Shown: in pieces, positions 42,900 through 51,254 of the stretch
Layout: every line of letters starts with the position of its first letter
Position numbering within the stretch: position 1 is the first letter of the stretch
DNA from: Amphibacillus jilinensis Y1
Lineage (GTDB): Bacteria > Bacillota > Bacilli > Bacillales > Amphibacillaceae
NCBI RefSeq assembly: GCF_000306965.1
Contig: NZ_JH976435.1
Coordinates: 1 to 64,000, forward strand
Direction: 5' to 3'
Length of the DNA stretch: 64,000 bases
Made by a program: the position numbers and the translations under genes
The notes under the pieces: model-generated
The model's database searches: none
What the model saw: the letters and a program-made list of their open reading frames with translations, nothing else
Told to the model about the DNA's origin: nothing

Positions 42900-43051
42900 T
42901 GGAGGTTCTTATTGCTTTTTTGATTAGTAGCTATGCTTTCTGGCTATTTCGTAAGTTAATTAAGAAAACAAAAAACACCAGTTGTGGTGATTGTCCATTA
43001 AAAAGTCATTGTAATGTGCAACCTTGTCAACGTGAGAAAAATATTGACTAA
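42896..43051 (+). CDS. FeoB-associated Cys-rich membrane protein, 51 aa
   Basis: The product has one membrane helix (VLIAFLISSYAFWLFRKLI) and then a cysteine-rich tail with four cysteines (SCGDCPLKSHCNVQPC), the layout of the FeoB-associated Cys-rich family found at the end of many feo operons. The cysteines may bind iron or an Fe-S cluster. The ATG overlaps the preceding stop (ATGA at 42896). It is the last gene of the operon, and a terminator lies 50 bases later. Confidence 0.85.
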   Translation: MMEVLIAFLISSYAFWLFRKLIKKTKNTSCGDCPLKSHCNVQPCQREKNID

Positions 43052-43101
43052 GAGGTGATTGTTTAATATGGGACAGGATAAAAAAATGAACGCGATTTGA
43101 G

Positions 43102-43144
43102 AAAACCTATTTGGTCTATTCACTTAGATCAAATAGGTTTTTTA
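43102..43144 (+). terminator. Terminator of the feo operon
   Basis: AAAACCTATTTG pairs with CAAATAGGTTTT, followed by TTTT. The T-run merges with a short TTATCACAGCTAACC motif, the left end of the dispersed repeat family. Confidence 0.8.
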
Positions 43145-43309
43145 TCACAGCTAACCAAAGAAGCGGGAAACGAAGAAACCAAAATCTCAAGGTAAGGATG
43201 ATGAAATAAAGCTCGTTTTTTAACATGTTTTTGGAGTGTAAACTATTCTAATTCAAAGAAATTTGCTAAGATAGATAGACAGTCTATTATCGTCAAAGTA
43301 GGTGGTTTT

Positions 43310-43576
43310 GTGACATGTAAAGGTTGTTCAAGCTCCGTTAGACAGTCGAAAGAAGATGTTGAAACACTTGTTGTGGAGCAGTTATTATTAGAAGAGCATC
43401 TTGTGGATGACTTCGTATTTGATAAACGACTTGCAATTTGTCAAAAGTGTCCTTATCTGCAATATGAGACGACTTGTGGCTATTGTGGTTGTTTCATAGC
43501 ATTCCGAGCTAGATTAGCCAATAAGCAATGCCCCGATCCAGCCGGGGCACAATGGAATAAGGAGAGAAAAGAGTAA
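43310..43576 (+). CDS. Cys-rich small protein (DUF6171-like)
   Basis: The 88-residue protein has three cysteine clusters: MTCKGCSSS at the start, LAICQKCPYLQ near residue 47, and TTCGYCGCFIAFRARLANKQCPDP near residue 58. These should bind zinc or an Fe-S centre. The order matches the DUF6171 family of bacilli, whose function is unknown. It starts with GTG 43310 (AGGTGG upstream), and its TAA stop overlaps the next gene's ATG by one base. Confidence 0.7.
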   Translation: MTCKGCSSSVRQSKEDVETLVVEQLLLEEHLVDDFVFDKRLAICQKCPYLQYETTCGYCGCFIAFRARLANKQCPDPAGAQWNKERKE

Positions 43577-44736
43577 TGAAGGAACAATTAGCAAAGGCGT
43601 TAAATGAAATTGAATCAGATCTAATGGAAATCAGTCGTTATTTATATGAAAACCCTGAATTAGGTGATCAGGAATATCAATCAGCTAAGTTACTTGTAAA
43701 CTATTTAACCCAACATCATTTTGAAGTGGAGACAGGGATTGTTAATCGTCCAACGGCTTTTCGCGCTGTTTATGATAGCGGTAAGCCAGGTGCTACAATC
43801 GGCTATATGGCTGAATATGATGCTTTACCCGGTGTTGGACACGGTTGCGGACATAACCTGATTGCAACAATGGGCATCGGTGCAGGTATCTTGTTAAGTA
43901 AGGTGCTTGAGCAAACAGGTGGAAAAGTTATTGTGTTTGGCACGCCTGCCGAAGAAACGAATGGAGCAAAAGTGCCAATGGCTGAAGCCGGTCTCTTTGC
44001 TGAATTGGATGTGGCGATGATGGTGCATCCAGCCGGAGAATCGACGGTTAGTGGCACGTCGTTAGCTATGGATGCAATAGAGTTTAGTTACCATGGTAAA
44101 ACAAGCCATGCGGCTGCAGCGCCAGAGCAAGGTATTAACGCGTTGGATAGTGTGATCCAATTATTTAATGGTATTAATGCATTACGACAACATGTCACGT
44201 CAGACGTACGGATTCATGGTATCATTAAAGAAGGAGGCGTAGCGGCTAATGTTGTACCCGATTATGCAGTTGCGCAATTCTATGTTCGAGCAAAAAAACG
44301 CTCAAATTTAAATCAAGTTGTCGAAAAAGTAAAGCGTATTGCCGCTTCGGCAGCAGATATGACAGGCGCTAAGCTAACGACGAGAAATTATGAATTGAGC
44401 TATGACGATATGGTCACTAACGAAGCCTTATCGGCCGCTTATCAAAAAAATTTAACAGCAATCGGTGAAGAAAACGTATTTTCTGCTAAATCAAGTTTAG
44501 GATCGATTGATATGGGAAATGTTAGTCATGTAGCACCGGCGATTCATCCTTATATCGGGATGAATGATTCAAGTCTTGTTGCACATACGAAAGCGTTCGC
44601 TGATCATACGATGACCGATCAAGGAGAGAAAACATTAGTAAACGGAGCGTTGTCATTAGCTATGACGGGTTATGACGTTTTGGTGGATAGCCAATTGTTG
44701 GAGCAGATTAAGGCAGAATTTGTTGCAAATTCGTAA
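43576..44736 (+). CDS. M20-family metal-dependent amidohydrolase/peptidase
   Basis: The 386-residue cytoplasmic enzyme has M20D features: YMAEYDALPGVGHGCGHNLIAT (metal-binding Asp, His and the CGHN motif, about residues 77-98), GTPAEETNGAKVPM (catalytic and metal-binding Glu), VHPAGEST, a lid domain from about residue 168 (SYHGKTSHAAAAPEQGINALD) and a C-terminal His in PYIGM/LVAHTKAF. Relatives (AbgB, PM20D2-like) cleave p-aminobenzoyl-glutamate or N-acyl amino acids and dipeptides. It overlaps the Cys-rich gene upstream and precedes an amino-acid transporter. Confidence 0.88.
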   Translation: MKEQLAKALNEIESDLMEISRYLYENPELGDQEYQSAKLLVNYLTQHHFEVETGIVNRPTAFRAVYDSGKPGATIGYMAEYDALPGVGHGCGHNLIATMGIGAGILLSKVLEQTGGKVIVFGTPAEETNGAKVPMAEAGLFAELDVAMMVHPAGESTVSGTSLAMDAIEFSYHGKTSHAAAAPEQGINALDSVIQLFNGINALRQHVTSDVRIHGIIKEGGVAANVVPDYAVAQFYVRAKKRSNLNQVVEKVKRIAASAADMTGAKLTTRNYELSYDDMVTNEALSAAYQKNLTAIGEENVFSAKSSLGSIDMGNVSHVAPAIHPYIGMNDSSLVAHTKAFADHTMTDQGEKTLVNGALSLAMTGYDVLVDSQLLEQIKAEFVANS

Positions 44737-44933
44737 AACGCGCACGCGCTTATCCTTTAGTCAATCCGTTTGTTTTTCTTATACTTGGAACTTTAAAAAT
44801 GTATCTTTTACTCATGCGAAAAAATAATATTATTTTTATTATTTAATGCTTCCCAAAAGACTGATTATTTGTTAAAATTCATAATCATGTATAAATATAC
44901 AACGTGTGATAAAAAAGAAGGGGAGTATACAAC

Positions 44934-45755
44934 ATGAAAAAGAAGAAACAATGGTTTATAGTAATGCTAGCTATTTTTTCAATAGGTTTGTTCGCTTGTG
45001 GCACAAGTGATGAATTGCCTGATGTGGAGCAAGATACTAATGGCGATGCAGATGATCAACAAGCGTCAGAAGACTTAGAAGATCGCGATACACTTATTAT
45101 GGCGACTTCTGCTGACTTTCCACCATTTGAAACGAGAAATACTGAAGGTGAAATCGTTGGCTTCGACATTGATTTAGCTGAACATATTGCAGATGAACTC
45201 GGTTATGATTTAGAGATTAGAGATATGAACTTTGATGGCTTAATTGGTGCATTACAAGCTGGTCGTGCTGATATGGTGCTGTCAGGTATGTCAGCAACAG
45301 ATAGTCGTCGCGAGAATGTTGACTTTTCTATTGAATATAACCGTTCAGGTGAAATGTTCGTCACGCAACAAGGTTCTGAAGTAACATCAATCGAAGATCT
45401 TGAAGGGAAGACGGTTGGTGTTCAACTAGGGACGATTCAACAAGAAGGTGCGGAACTCTTACAAGATGACTATGATTTTGACATTCATACATTAGATGAA
45501 GCACAAGCGTTAATTCAAGAACTTTTATCTAATCGAATTGATGTTGCTTATTTAGATAAAGAAGTTGCACTTGGATTTATTGATGCGCAAGATTTAACAG
45601 GTTTTGATGATCCAACGACTGCTTCACCGGGTATGGCAGTTGCTTTCCCTAAAGGTAGTGAACTCGTAGATGACGTGAATAATGTTCTTGAGGCAGCAAT
45701 GGAATCAGGCTGGATTGAAGAACTACAAAGAGAATGGCTAACTGAACAAGACTAA
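44934..45755 (+). CDS. Polar amino-acid ABC transporter, lipoprotein substrate-binding protein
   Basis: The 273-residue protein has a lipoprotein signal (basic KKKK start, FIVMLAIFSIGL core, lipobox LFAC, Cys about 22) and an acidic linker. The family-3 solute-binding fold follows: DTLIMATSADFPPFETRNTEGEIVGFDIDLAEHIA, then MVLSGMSATDSRRENVDFSIEY. It captures a polar amino acid such as arginine, glutamine or lysine outside the membrane. GGGGAG precedes the ATG. It is followed by its permease and ATPase genes. Confidence 0.92.
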   Translation: MKKKKQWFIVMLAIFSIGLFACGTSDELPDVEQDTNGDADDQQASEDLEDRDTLIMATSADFPPFETRNTEGEIVGFDIDLAEHIADELGYDLEIRDMNFDGLIGALQAGRADMVLSGMSATDSRRENVDFSIEYNRSGEMFVTQQGSEVTSIEDLEGKTVGVQLGTIQQEGAELLQDDYDFDIHTLDEAQALIQELLSNRIDVAYLDKEVALGFIDAQDLTGFDDPTTASPGMAVAFPKGSELVDDVNNVLEAAMESGWIEELQREWLTEQD

Positions 45756-45830
45756 GGCAATCTAAATGAAACGGCCTTTTTAAAAAAGTTTTCAAATGAT
45801 AAATATTTATAGAGAAATGAGGTGTAAGGC

Positions 45831-46490
45831 ATGAATTTGGATTTTACCCAAATCGTGCCTTATATTCCTTTTATGATAGAAGGAATATGGGTTACTTTGC
45901 AATTTGTAATAGTATCAATATTGGTCGGTTTCTTAATCGGAACCGTTTTAGCTTTGTTTAAAATTGGTAGCATTAAGCCGTTAAAGTGGTTTGCAGATGC
46001 GTATACATCTATCTTTCGCGGGACACCACTGATTTTACAGTTGATGATTATCTACTTTGCTATACCACAATTGACTGCCTATGATATATCACCGTTTTTA
46101 TCCGCAGTCATGGCTTTTGGCTTGAATTCCTCAGCCTATGTTTCAGAAATTATCCGCGCAGGTATTCAAGCGGTCGATCGTGGACAAACGGAAGCTGCAC
46201 ACGCCTTGGGTATTCCGTATCGACAGATGATGATTGATATTATTCTACCACAAGCACTAAAGAATATTTTGCCAGCGTTAATGAATGAATTTATTACGTT
46301 AACCAAAGAGTCAGCGATTGTTTCGACGATTGGTTATTTAGATTTAATGCGCCGTTCCCAAGTCGTAGGTGCTGAGTTATTTAGAAATTTTGAACCGTTA
46401 TTATTTGTAGGTGTGCTATACTGGTCAATGGTTATGATTTTAACTTTAATTGGAAGATGGGTAGAACGGAGGTTGAATGTTGGTGATTAA
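45831..46490 (+). CDS. Polar amino-acid ABC transporter permease
   Basis: The 219-residue His/Glu/Gln/Arg-type permease has five or six membrane helices and the EAA loop ([29 protein letters not shown], about residues 125-153), preceded by [19 protein letters not shown]. It follows the binding-protein gene by 75 bases and overlaps the ATPase start. A homodimer of this single permease is expected. Confidence 0.92.
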   Translation: MNLDFTQIVPYIPFMIEGIWVTLQFVIVSILVGFLIGTVLALFKIGSIKPLKWFADAYTSIFRGTPLILQLMIIYFAIPQLTAYDISPFLSAVMAFGLNSSAYVSEIIRAGIQAVDRGQTEAAHALGIPYRQMMIDIILPQALKNILPALMNEFITLTKESAIVSTIGYLDLMRRSQVVGAELFRNFEPLLFVGVLYWSMVMILTLIGRWVERRLNVGD

Positions 46491-47205
46491 GGTACAGAAA
46501 TTATCGAAGATGTTTGGAGATAATCAAGTTTTAAAAGATATCTCAGTTGAAATAAAAGCGGGAGAAGTGGTCTCGATTATTGGCCCTTCTGGTTCGGGTA
46601 AGTCGACTTTTTTACGTTGTATTAATTTATTAGAAAAACCGACAGAAGGTAAGATTTTTGTAGCTGGACAAGACCTAACAGCGCCAAAAACAAATGTGAC
46701 TAAAGCCCGTGAAAAAATCGGTATGGTTTTTCAACATTTTCATCTTTTTCCTCATTTAACTGTTTTAGATAATTTAACATATGCCCCAATCAAAGTGAAG
46801 CAATTAAAAAAAGCTGATGCCGAAGATAAAGGCAGAAAATTACTAGAACGTGTTGGGTTAGCAGATAAAGAAAAAGCTTATCCAAATAGTTTATCTGGTG
46901 GTCAGAAGCAACGTGTTGCGATAGCTCGTGCGCTAGCTATGGAACCAGACTTAATGTTATTTGATGAGCCAACATCTGCCCTTGATCCTGAGATGGTTAA
47001 AGAGGTGCTTGATGTTATGAAAGATCTTGCACATACGGGCATGACGATGTTAGTTGTCACACATGAAATGGGGTTTGCCCGGGAAGTTGCCGATCAAGTT
47101 CTGTTCTTAGATGAAGGAAGATTAATTGAGACTGGTGAACCCAATGCTTTTTTTGATAAGCCAACATCTGAACGCGCACAAGATTTTCTTGCAAAAATCC
47201 TTTAA
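46477..47205 (+). CDS. Polar amino-acid ABC transporter ATP-binding protein
   Basis: This 242-residue ATPase has Walker A (GPSGSGKST), Q-loop ([17 protein letters not shown]), signature [17 protein letters not shown], Walker B ([15 protein letters not shown]) and H-loop (VVTHEMGFA). It powers the transporter encoded by the two preceding genes. ATG 46477 overlaps the permease by 14 bases; GTG 46483 is an alternative start with better spacing from GGAGG. A terminator follows at 47266. Confidence 0.94.
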   Translation: MLVIKVQKLSKMFGDNQVLKDISVEIKAGEVVSIIGPSGSGKSTFLRCINLLEKPTEGKIFVAGQDLTAPKTNVTKAREKIGMVFQHFHLFPHLTVLDNLTYAPIKVKQLKKADAEDKGRKLLERVGLADKEKAYPNSLSGGQKQRVAIARALAMEPDLMLFDEPTSALDPEMVKEVLDVMKDLAHTGMTMLVVTHEMGFAREVADQVLFLDEGRLIETGEPNAFFDKPTSERAQDFLAKIL

Positions 47206-47265
47206 TCTAAAAAAGTTTCGCGGAAAAATAAAAGAGTAATACCTTTTAATAATAATGAATGAATT

Positions 47266-47300
47266 AGCGAGGTTTACTTACTGTCATGACCTCGCTTTAT
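47266..47300 (+). terminator. Terminator after the amino-acid ABC operon
   Basis: AGCGAGGT pairs with ACCTCGCT around a 15-base loop, then TTTAT, which is also the left end of the next dispersed repeat. Confidence 0.7.
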
Positions 47301-47442
47301 CACAGATCAGCGTCCGTAAGATGTCCCAATCAAAATAGAGAGTAGAGCTCATCTATTAAGTAGGGACCTCACGGACGCTATTGTCGTGATGCACTCAACT
47401 GCGAAAAACGAAAACGCCGAGTGATTGGAAGTGCGTTTTATT
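47296..47442 (+). repeat. Two-hairpin dispersed repeat, full copy
   Basis: The outer stem is AGCGTCCGT / ACGGACGCT. The inner stem is TGTCCC / GGGAC instead of ACCCGCCT / AGGCGGGT, another change on both sides that keeps pairing. It ends GGAAGTGCGTTTTATTG. Confidence 0.85.
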
Positions 47443-47548
47443 GTATAATGTCTAAAATAGCTTTTTCATTGACCATAAAAGTGGTTAACTATATAATGAC
47501 AGTATCCATATATATTGATATAGCAACATGAGAAGAAAGGAGCTTTCT

Positions 47549-47995
47549 ATGAATCCTGCCCAGTTTGAGCAATTGCCGCCTTTTATTAAGCAAGAGATGG
47601 ATGCGATATCAGCTAAGATACGTCCTTTAATGAAAAAGGTGTCTACTTATTATATGTTCGGCTTTCCATTAATGCTGATTGGCTTATTAAGTATGGGAAT
47701 GTACTTATTCGACAATAGTTTAAATGTGGAGACGATGATGATTCCAAGTATTTATGCTCTAATCGCTGCAGCTGGTGTAGCGCTCTTTAAAGAATCACGA
47801 TTTCTTAAAAAACAAATTCACCAAGTAGGTAAAAACTACATGGTTGAACGTATTCATAAAAGTGAGATAATGGAAGAAGAAGAAAAAAAGCAATATATTA
47901 AGACGGTAAAAAAGCAGGTTAAAATGGATCTTCAACCATTTTTTAAATTTTTGACAGAAGAGAATAAAAGAAAGCATATTGATTATTTTCGATAA
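47549..47995 (+). CDS. YwnF/DUF5392-like membrane protein (148 aa)
   Basis: The protein starts NPAQFEQLPPFIKQEMDAISAKI, has two membrane helices (about 37-56 and 63-82) and then a charged helical tail (MEEEEKKQYIKTVKKQVKMDLQPFFKFL). This resembles B. subtilis YwnF and the DUF5392 family. Function unknown. ATG 47549 follows AAAGGAG by nine bases; the frame back to 47528 includes that site and is rejected. A terminator follows. Confidence 0.65.
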   Translation: MNPAQFEQLPPFIKQEMDAISAKIRPLMKKVSTYYMFGFPLMLIGLLSMGMYLFDNSLNVETMMIPSIYALIAAAGVALFKESRFLKKQIHQVGKNYMVERIHKSEIMEEEEKKQYIKTVKKQVKMDLQPFFKFLTEENKRKHIDYFR

Positions 47996-47996
47996 A

Positions 47997-48033
47997 AGCT
48001 AGAGAGCAATGCACCATTGCCCCTAGCTTTTTC
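47997..48033 (+). terminator. Terminator after the YwnF-like gene
   Basis: AAGCTAG pairs with CTAGCTT with an inner GCAATG/CATTGC repeat, followed by TTTTC. Confidence 0.75.
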
Positions 48034-48121
48034 TTTCGGGCTAAAACGGCTATGCTTCATAGAGTTGATTGTCACAGCTAACCGACTGGTTGAAGGTTAT
48101 GGGCTTTTCATGTCCAATTAT

Positions 48122-48247
48122 TTAATTAGATCTAAGCTGGCGAGCATGTAGCTCTGATAATAACAATGCAATAAATCTCTGATCAAGTTGAAGGTCAAGT
48201 GCTGCATAATAAGCTTCAAGCAACAAGTCATCTGATAGTTGTTTCAT
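48122..48247 (-). CDS. sda: Sda, sporulation histidine-kinase inhibitor, 41 aa
   Basis: The product MKQLSDDLLLEAYYAALDLQ... matches B. subtilis Sda ([20 protein letters not shown], then NRDFIELIENEI) across its helical hairpin; here the second helix reads QRFIALLLSELHARQL. Sda blocks KinA/KinB autophosphorylation when DNA replication is disturbed, delaying sporulation. AGGTGG lies nine bases before the ATG on the minus strand. The gene was found by reading the gap and shows that the organism uses a Spo0A phosphorelay. Confidence 0.85.
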   Translation of the reverse strand: MKQLSDDLLLEAYYAALDLQLDQRFIALLLSELHARQLRSN

Positions 48248-48380
48248 GTTATCGCCACCTTTTTTAGAAATTTCAAAAAATTTAGATTGTACAAAAGATA
48301 CTGTTGTGAAATATTAAAAAATCATTTATTATAATTGATAGTATTAATATATTGGTCGGTCGACTCTTTGAGGTGAAATT

Positions 48381-48605
48381 ATGGAACTGTTGAGAAATGC
48401 ATTACAATCACCATTTGATAATTTATTAGGTATCTTTATTTATTTATTATTAATTATTATATTAACAATTACCGCCATCACGATTTTGTTGTACTTGATA
48501 CCTAACCGCTTTTCTAGACCATTAAAAAATGGAATTGTTGGCTCAGTCACTTTTTTGGTTATGATTTTGTGGCTATACATCGTTGTCATGCGTCAATTAA
48601 ATTAA
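48381..48605 (+). CDS. Small two-helix membrane protein (74 aa)
   Basis: Two hydrophobic segments (about residues 15-40 and 50-70) flank a short basic loop (PNRFSRPLKNG). GAGGTG precedes the ATG. No family was recognised. It is a stand-alone gene with about 240 bases of AT-rich sequence after it, in which I see nothing beyond the next gene's upstream region. Confidence 0.55.
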   Translation: MELLRNALQSPFDNLLGIFIYLLLIIILTITAITILLYLIPNRFSRPLKNGIVGSVTFLVMILWLYIVVMRQLN

Positions 48606-48846
48606 TATTTATATAACATATTTTTCCCAAATGAATAGTTATTAAACCTTTGGTTATTTCCACAGCGTGCAAATTTGAAATTAGTAGCTAAAGGTAGCTC
48701 TTCATTTTTTTTTGTCAAATTCGGTTAAGATAAAAGAGGGGAAGATTATTTCAAAATTCAAGAAAAAGTCGTTATCATTGACCTCATATAAATGAAGTTG
48801 TTATAATTATCTTGAATTCGAATTAAAAAGAGGTGAAGTAAACCGA

Positions 48847-49452
48847 ATGAAGCATATATTTCGTAAAGGAAATCCAAACAAACCTACTCTTTTATTATTA
48901 CATGGAACGGGCGGTTCAGAAGAGGACCTTATCCCTATCGCTGAAATGATTGATTCTGATGCCAACATACTGAGTTTAAGAGGAAATATATCAGAGAATG
49001 GGATGCCGAGATTTTTCAAACGCTTGGCAGAGGGTGTGTTTGACGAAGAAGATTTAATTAAACAAACAGAGCATTTGTATGATTACCTATCGGAAGCAAG
49101 CGAAACGTATAAGTTTGATCGGGATAACGTGATTGCCATTGGTTATTCGAACGGAGCAAATATAGCAGGTAGTTTATTATTTCATTATACACACGCCTTA
49201 AAAGCTGCTATCCTGCACCATCCAATGGTTCCGAGAAGAGGAATAACATTGCCTCCACAGCCACAAGTACCTGTATTTATTGGTGCTGGTTTAAACGATC
49301 CGATTTGTCCTAAACAAGAATCACAAGATTTAGAACAGTTATTGAGGAGCCAAGGCGCTGAAGTGAATGTGCATTGGGAAGAGAATGGTCACCAATTAAC
49401 ACGAACTGAAATACTTGCAGCCAAACATTGGTATGAAGAGCGTTTTAAGTAA
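48847..49452 (+). CDS. Carboxylesterase/phospholipase-family hydrolase (MhqD/YodD-like)
   Basis: The 201-residue alpha/beta hydrolase has TLLLLHGTGGSEEDLIPIA (oxyanion region), the nucleophile in AIGYSNGANIAGSLL (Ser about 100), an Asp in GAGLNDPICP and the His in EENGHQLT. It resembles B. subtilis MhqD (YodD), a hydrolase induced by quinones and azo compounds. No dioxygenase partner or MhqR gene is near. AGAGGTG precedes the ATG. It ends just before a terminator and a tandem repeat. Confidence 0.85.
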   Translation: MKHIFRKGNPNKPTLLLLHGTGGSEEDLIPIAEMIDSDANILSLRGNISENGMPRFFKRLAEGVFDEEDLIKQTEHLYDYLSEASETYKFDRDNVIAIGYSNGANIAGSLLFHYTHALKAAILHHPMVPRRGITLPPQPQVPVFIGAGLNDPICPKQESQDLEQLLRSQGAEVNVHWEENGHQLTRTEILAAKHWYEERFK

Positions 49453-49482
49453 ACCTAAGCGATTATCGCTTAGGTTTTTTTT
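49453..49482 (+). terminator. Terminator after the MhqD-like gene
   Basis: AACCTAAGCGAT pairs with ATCGCTTAGGTT and is followed by eight T. Confidence 0.88.
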
Positions 49483-49501
49483 ACTATGCGCACGTATTTT
49501 C

Positions 49502-49830
49502 ATGCGTTCGCATGAATAATAGAAATATCGCTCGAAAGGTGTATGCGTTCGCTCGAAAAATAGAAATATCGCACGAAAGGTGTGTGCGTTCGCATGAAAA
49601 ATAAAATATCGCTCGAAAGGTGTATGCGTTCGCATGAAAAATAGAAATATCGCACGAAAGGTGTGTGCGTTCGCATGAAAAATAAAAATATCGCACGAAA
49701 GGTGTGTGCGTTCGCATGAAAAATAGAAATATCGCACGAAAGGTGTGTGCGTTCGCATGAAAAAGAGAAATATCGCTCGAAAGGTGTATGCGTTCGCATG
49801 AGAAATAAAATATCGTCTGAAAAGTCCCTG
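49502..49830. repeat. Tandem array of a 41-bp unit, about eight copies
   Basis: Unit consensus: ATGCGTTCGCATGAAAAATA followed by GAAATATCGCWCGAAAGGTGT. One unit is 40 bp, the rest 41, and the last is degraded. Each unit contains the palindrome ATGCG-TT-CGCAT and the near-palindrome TCGCWCGA. Because 41 is not a multiple of three, the minus strand shows long open frames in several registers (49396-49852) with cyclic MRTHTPFVRYFYFSCERTH-like sequences. These lack ribosome sites and are by-products of the repeat. Confidence 0.92.
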
Positions 49831-49889
49831 ATTTTATACGAAAACTAAACATTGTACGTTAACCATGATAAATTTTTGAAAAATAGGTC

Positions 49890-49954
49890 TTTACAAACTT
49901 AAAAAAGCGGAGTATGATCTAACTGTACTAAATAAACTAATACGGTTAGTACAG
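49890..49954 (+). promoter_or_regulatory. Promoter and operator of the GntR/ABC operon
   Basis: TTTACA (49890) and TATGAT (49913) are 17 bases apart. Just downstream CTGTACTAA (49923) and TTAGTACAG (49946) form an inverted repeat separated by 14 bases. YtrA-type GntR repressors bind such sites in their own promoters. Confidence 0.7.
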
Positions 49955-49971
49955 GAGGAAGGGAGGTTACT

Positions 49972-50355
49972 ATGTTTGAATTAGATCTGAGAAGTCGTGA
50001 ACCCATTTATCAGCAACTTGTGAATAAATTTAAAACGTTAATCATTAATCAAGTATTAGCAACAGATGAACAGCTCCCTTCTGTACGTACATTAGCACAA
50101 CAATTAACGATTAATCCAAATACGATTCAAAAAGCATATCGAGAGCTAGAAGTCCAAGGTTATATATATTCAATAAAAGGTAAAGGAAGCTTTGTCGCTC
50201 CAATTATCGAGCAAGAAAATCAAGCAACGTTAACAGCACTTAAAGAGGAATTGAAGAAGTTGTTAAGTGAAGCGATTTTTTTAGGGTTAACAAAACAAGA
50301 AATCATTAGCATAGTTGATCAAACTATTATGGAAGTAGAAGGGGGAGAAAATTAA
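49972..50355 (+). CDS. ytrA: YtrA-subfamily GntR transcriptional regulator
   Basis: The 127-residue protein has a winged helix-turn-helix (EPIYQQLVNKFKTLIINQVLATDEQLPSVRTLAQQLTINPNTIQKAYRELEVQGYI, residues 11-66) and a short helical C-terminus, the minimal YtrA arrangement. It should repress its own operon through the inverted repeat upstream. B. subtilis YtrA responds to cell-wall antibiotics such as bacitracin or ramoplanin. GGAGG precedes the ATG. The next gene starts on its last base. Confidence 0.9.
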   Translation: MFELDLRSREPIYQQLVNKFKTLIINQVLATDEQLPSVRTLAQQLTINPNTIQKAYRELEVQGYIYSIKGKGSFVAPIIEQENQATLTALKEELKKLLSEAIFLGLTKQEIISIVDQTIMEVEGGEN

Positions 50356-51254
50356 TGATCCACGTTCAAGAAATAGGTAAGACTTTTGGAAAAAAGCAGG
50401 TGTTGAAAGGCGTGAATTTAACGATTAATAAAGGATCAATTTATGGTTTATTAGGATCCAATGGCGCTGGGAAGACAACGCTGCTTAAAGTGTTATCAGG
50501 TATATTTAAACAAGATACAGGCTCAATTAATATAGATCAGACACCCGTTTTTGAACACGTGCCAATGAAACAACGGCTTATTTTCATTCCGGATCAGCCT
50601 TATTTTTTCTCACATTATACGGTAAAACAAATGGCGGAATTTTATGCTGAAATTTATCCAGAATGGAGTCAACAGCGCTTTTTACATTTACAGCAAATTT
50701 TAAATCTTGATATTAATGCGAAAGTTCATCAATTTTCAAAGGGGATGCAACGGCAGGTTTCCTTTTGGCTAGCTTTAAGCGCGATGCCTGATTATTTAAT
50801 TTTAGATGAACCGTTTGATGGTCTGGATGCTGTTGTAAGGAAAAAAATAAAAAATCTAATGATAAATGATGTAGCTGAACGAGCAATGACAGTCATTGTC
50901 TCTTCACATAATTTACGAGAGGTAGAAGATATTTGTGACCATATTGGCATTTTACATCATGGCCAGTTCATTTTGGAGAAAGAATTAGATGATTTAAAAT
51001 CCGATATCCATAAAATTCAAGTTGCCTTTAAACATGATATACCAGAAACGCTCTTCGATGCATTTACGGTGTTGCATCGTGAAGAGAGAGGTAGTGTTCA
51101 TTTAATTATTGTAAAAGGTGATCAAGATCAAGTTGATCAGGTAATTGAGCAAGCAAATCCACTTGTTTATGATCGATTGCCACTAACACTTGAGGAAATA
51201 TTTGTATATGAAATGGAGGGTGTGGGCTATGCGATCGAAAACATCTTGGTATAA
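50355..51254 (+). CDS. ABC transporter ATP-binding protein (YtrB-like)
   Basis: This 299-residue ATPase has Walker A (GSNGAGKTT), Q-loop (FIPDQPYFF), a degenerate signature (FSKGMQRQV), Walker B (YLILDEPFDGLD) and the H-loop (SSHNLREVED). It belongs to the ABC-2 exporter branch that accompanies YtrA-type regulators. It overlaps the regulator by one base and the permease by 26 bases, so the operon is tightly linked. Function probably relates to membrane or cell-wall stress. Confidence 0.9.
   Translation: MIHVQEIGKTFGKKQVLKGVNLTINKGSIYGLLGSNGAGKTTLLKVLSGIFKQDTGSINIDQTPVFEHVPMKQRLIFIPDQPYFFSHYTVKQMAEFYAEIYPEWSQQRFLHLQQILNLDINAKVHQFSKGMQRQVSFWLALSAMPDYLILDEPFDGLDAVVRKKIKNLMINDVAERAMTVIVSSHNLREVEDICDHIGILHHGQFILEKELDDLKSDIHKIQVAFKHDIPETLFDAFTVLHREERGSVHLIIVKGDQDQVDQVIEQANPLVYDRLPLTLEEIFVYEMEGVGYAIENILV

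Noticed and set aside
49396-49852. Three overlapping minus-strand open frames of 99-122 residues
   Set aside because: They are produced by the 41-bp tandem repeat read in different registers, show cyclic low-complexity sequence and have no ribosome sites.
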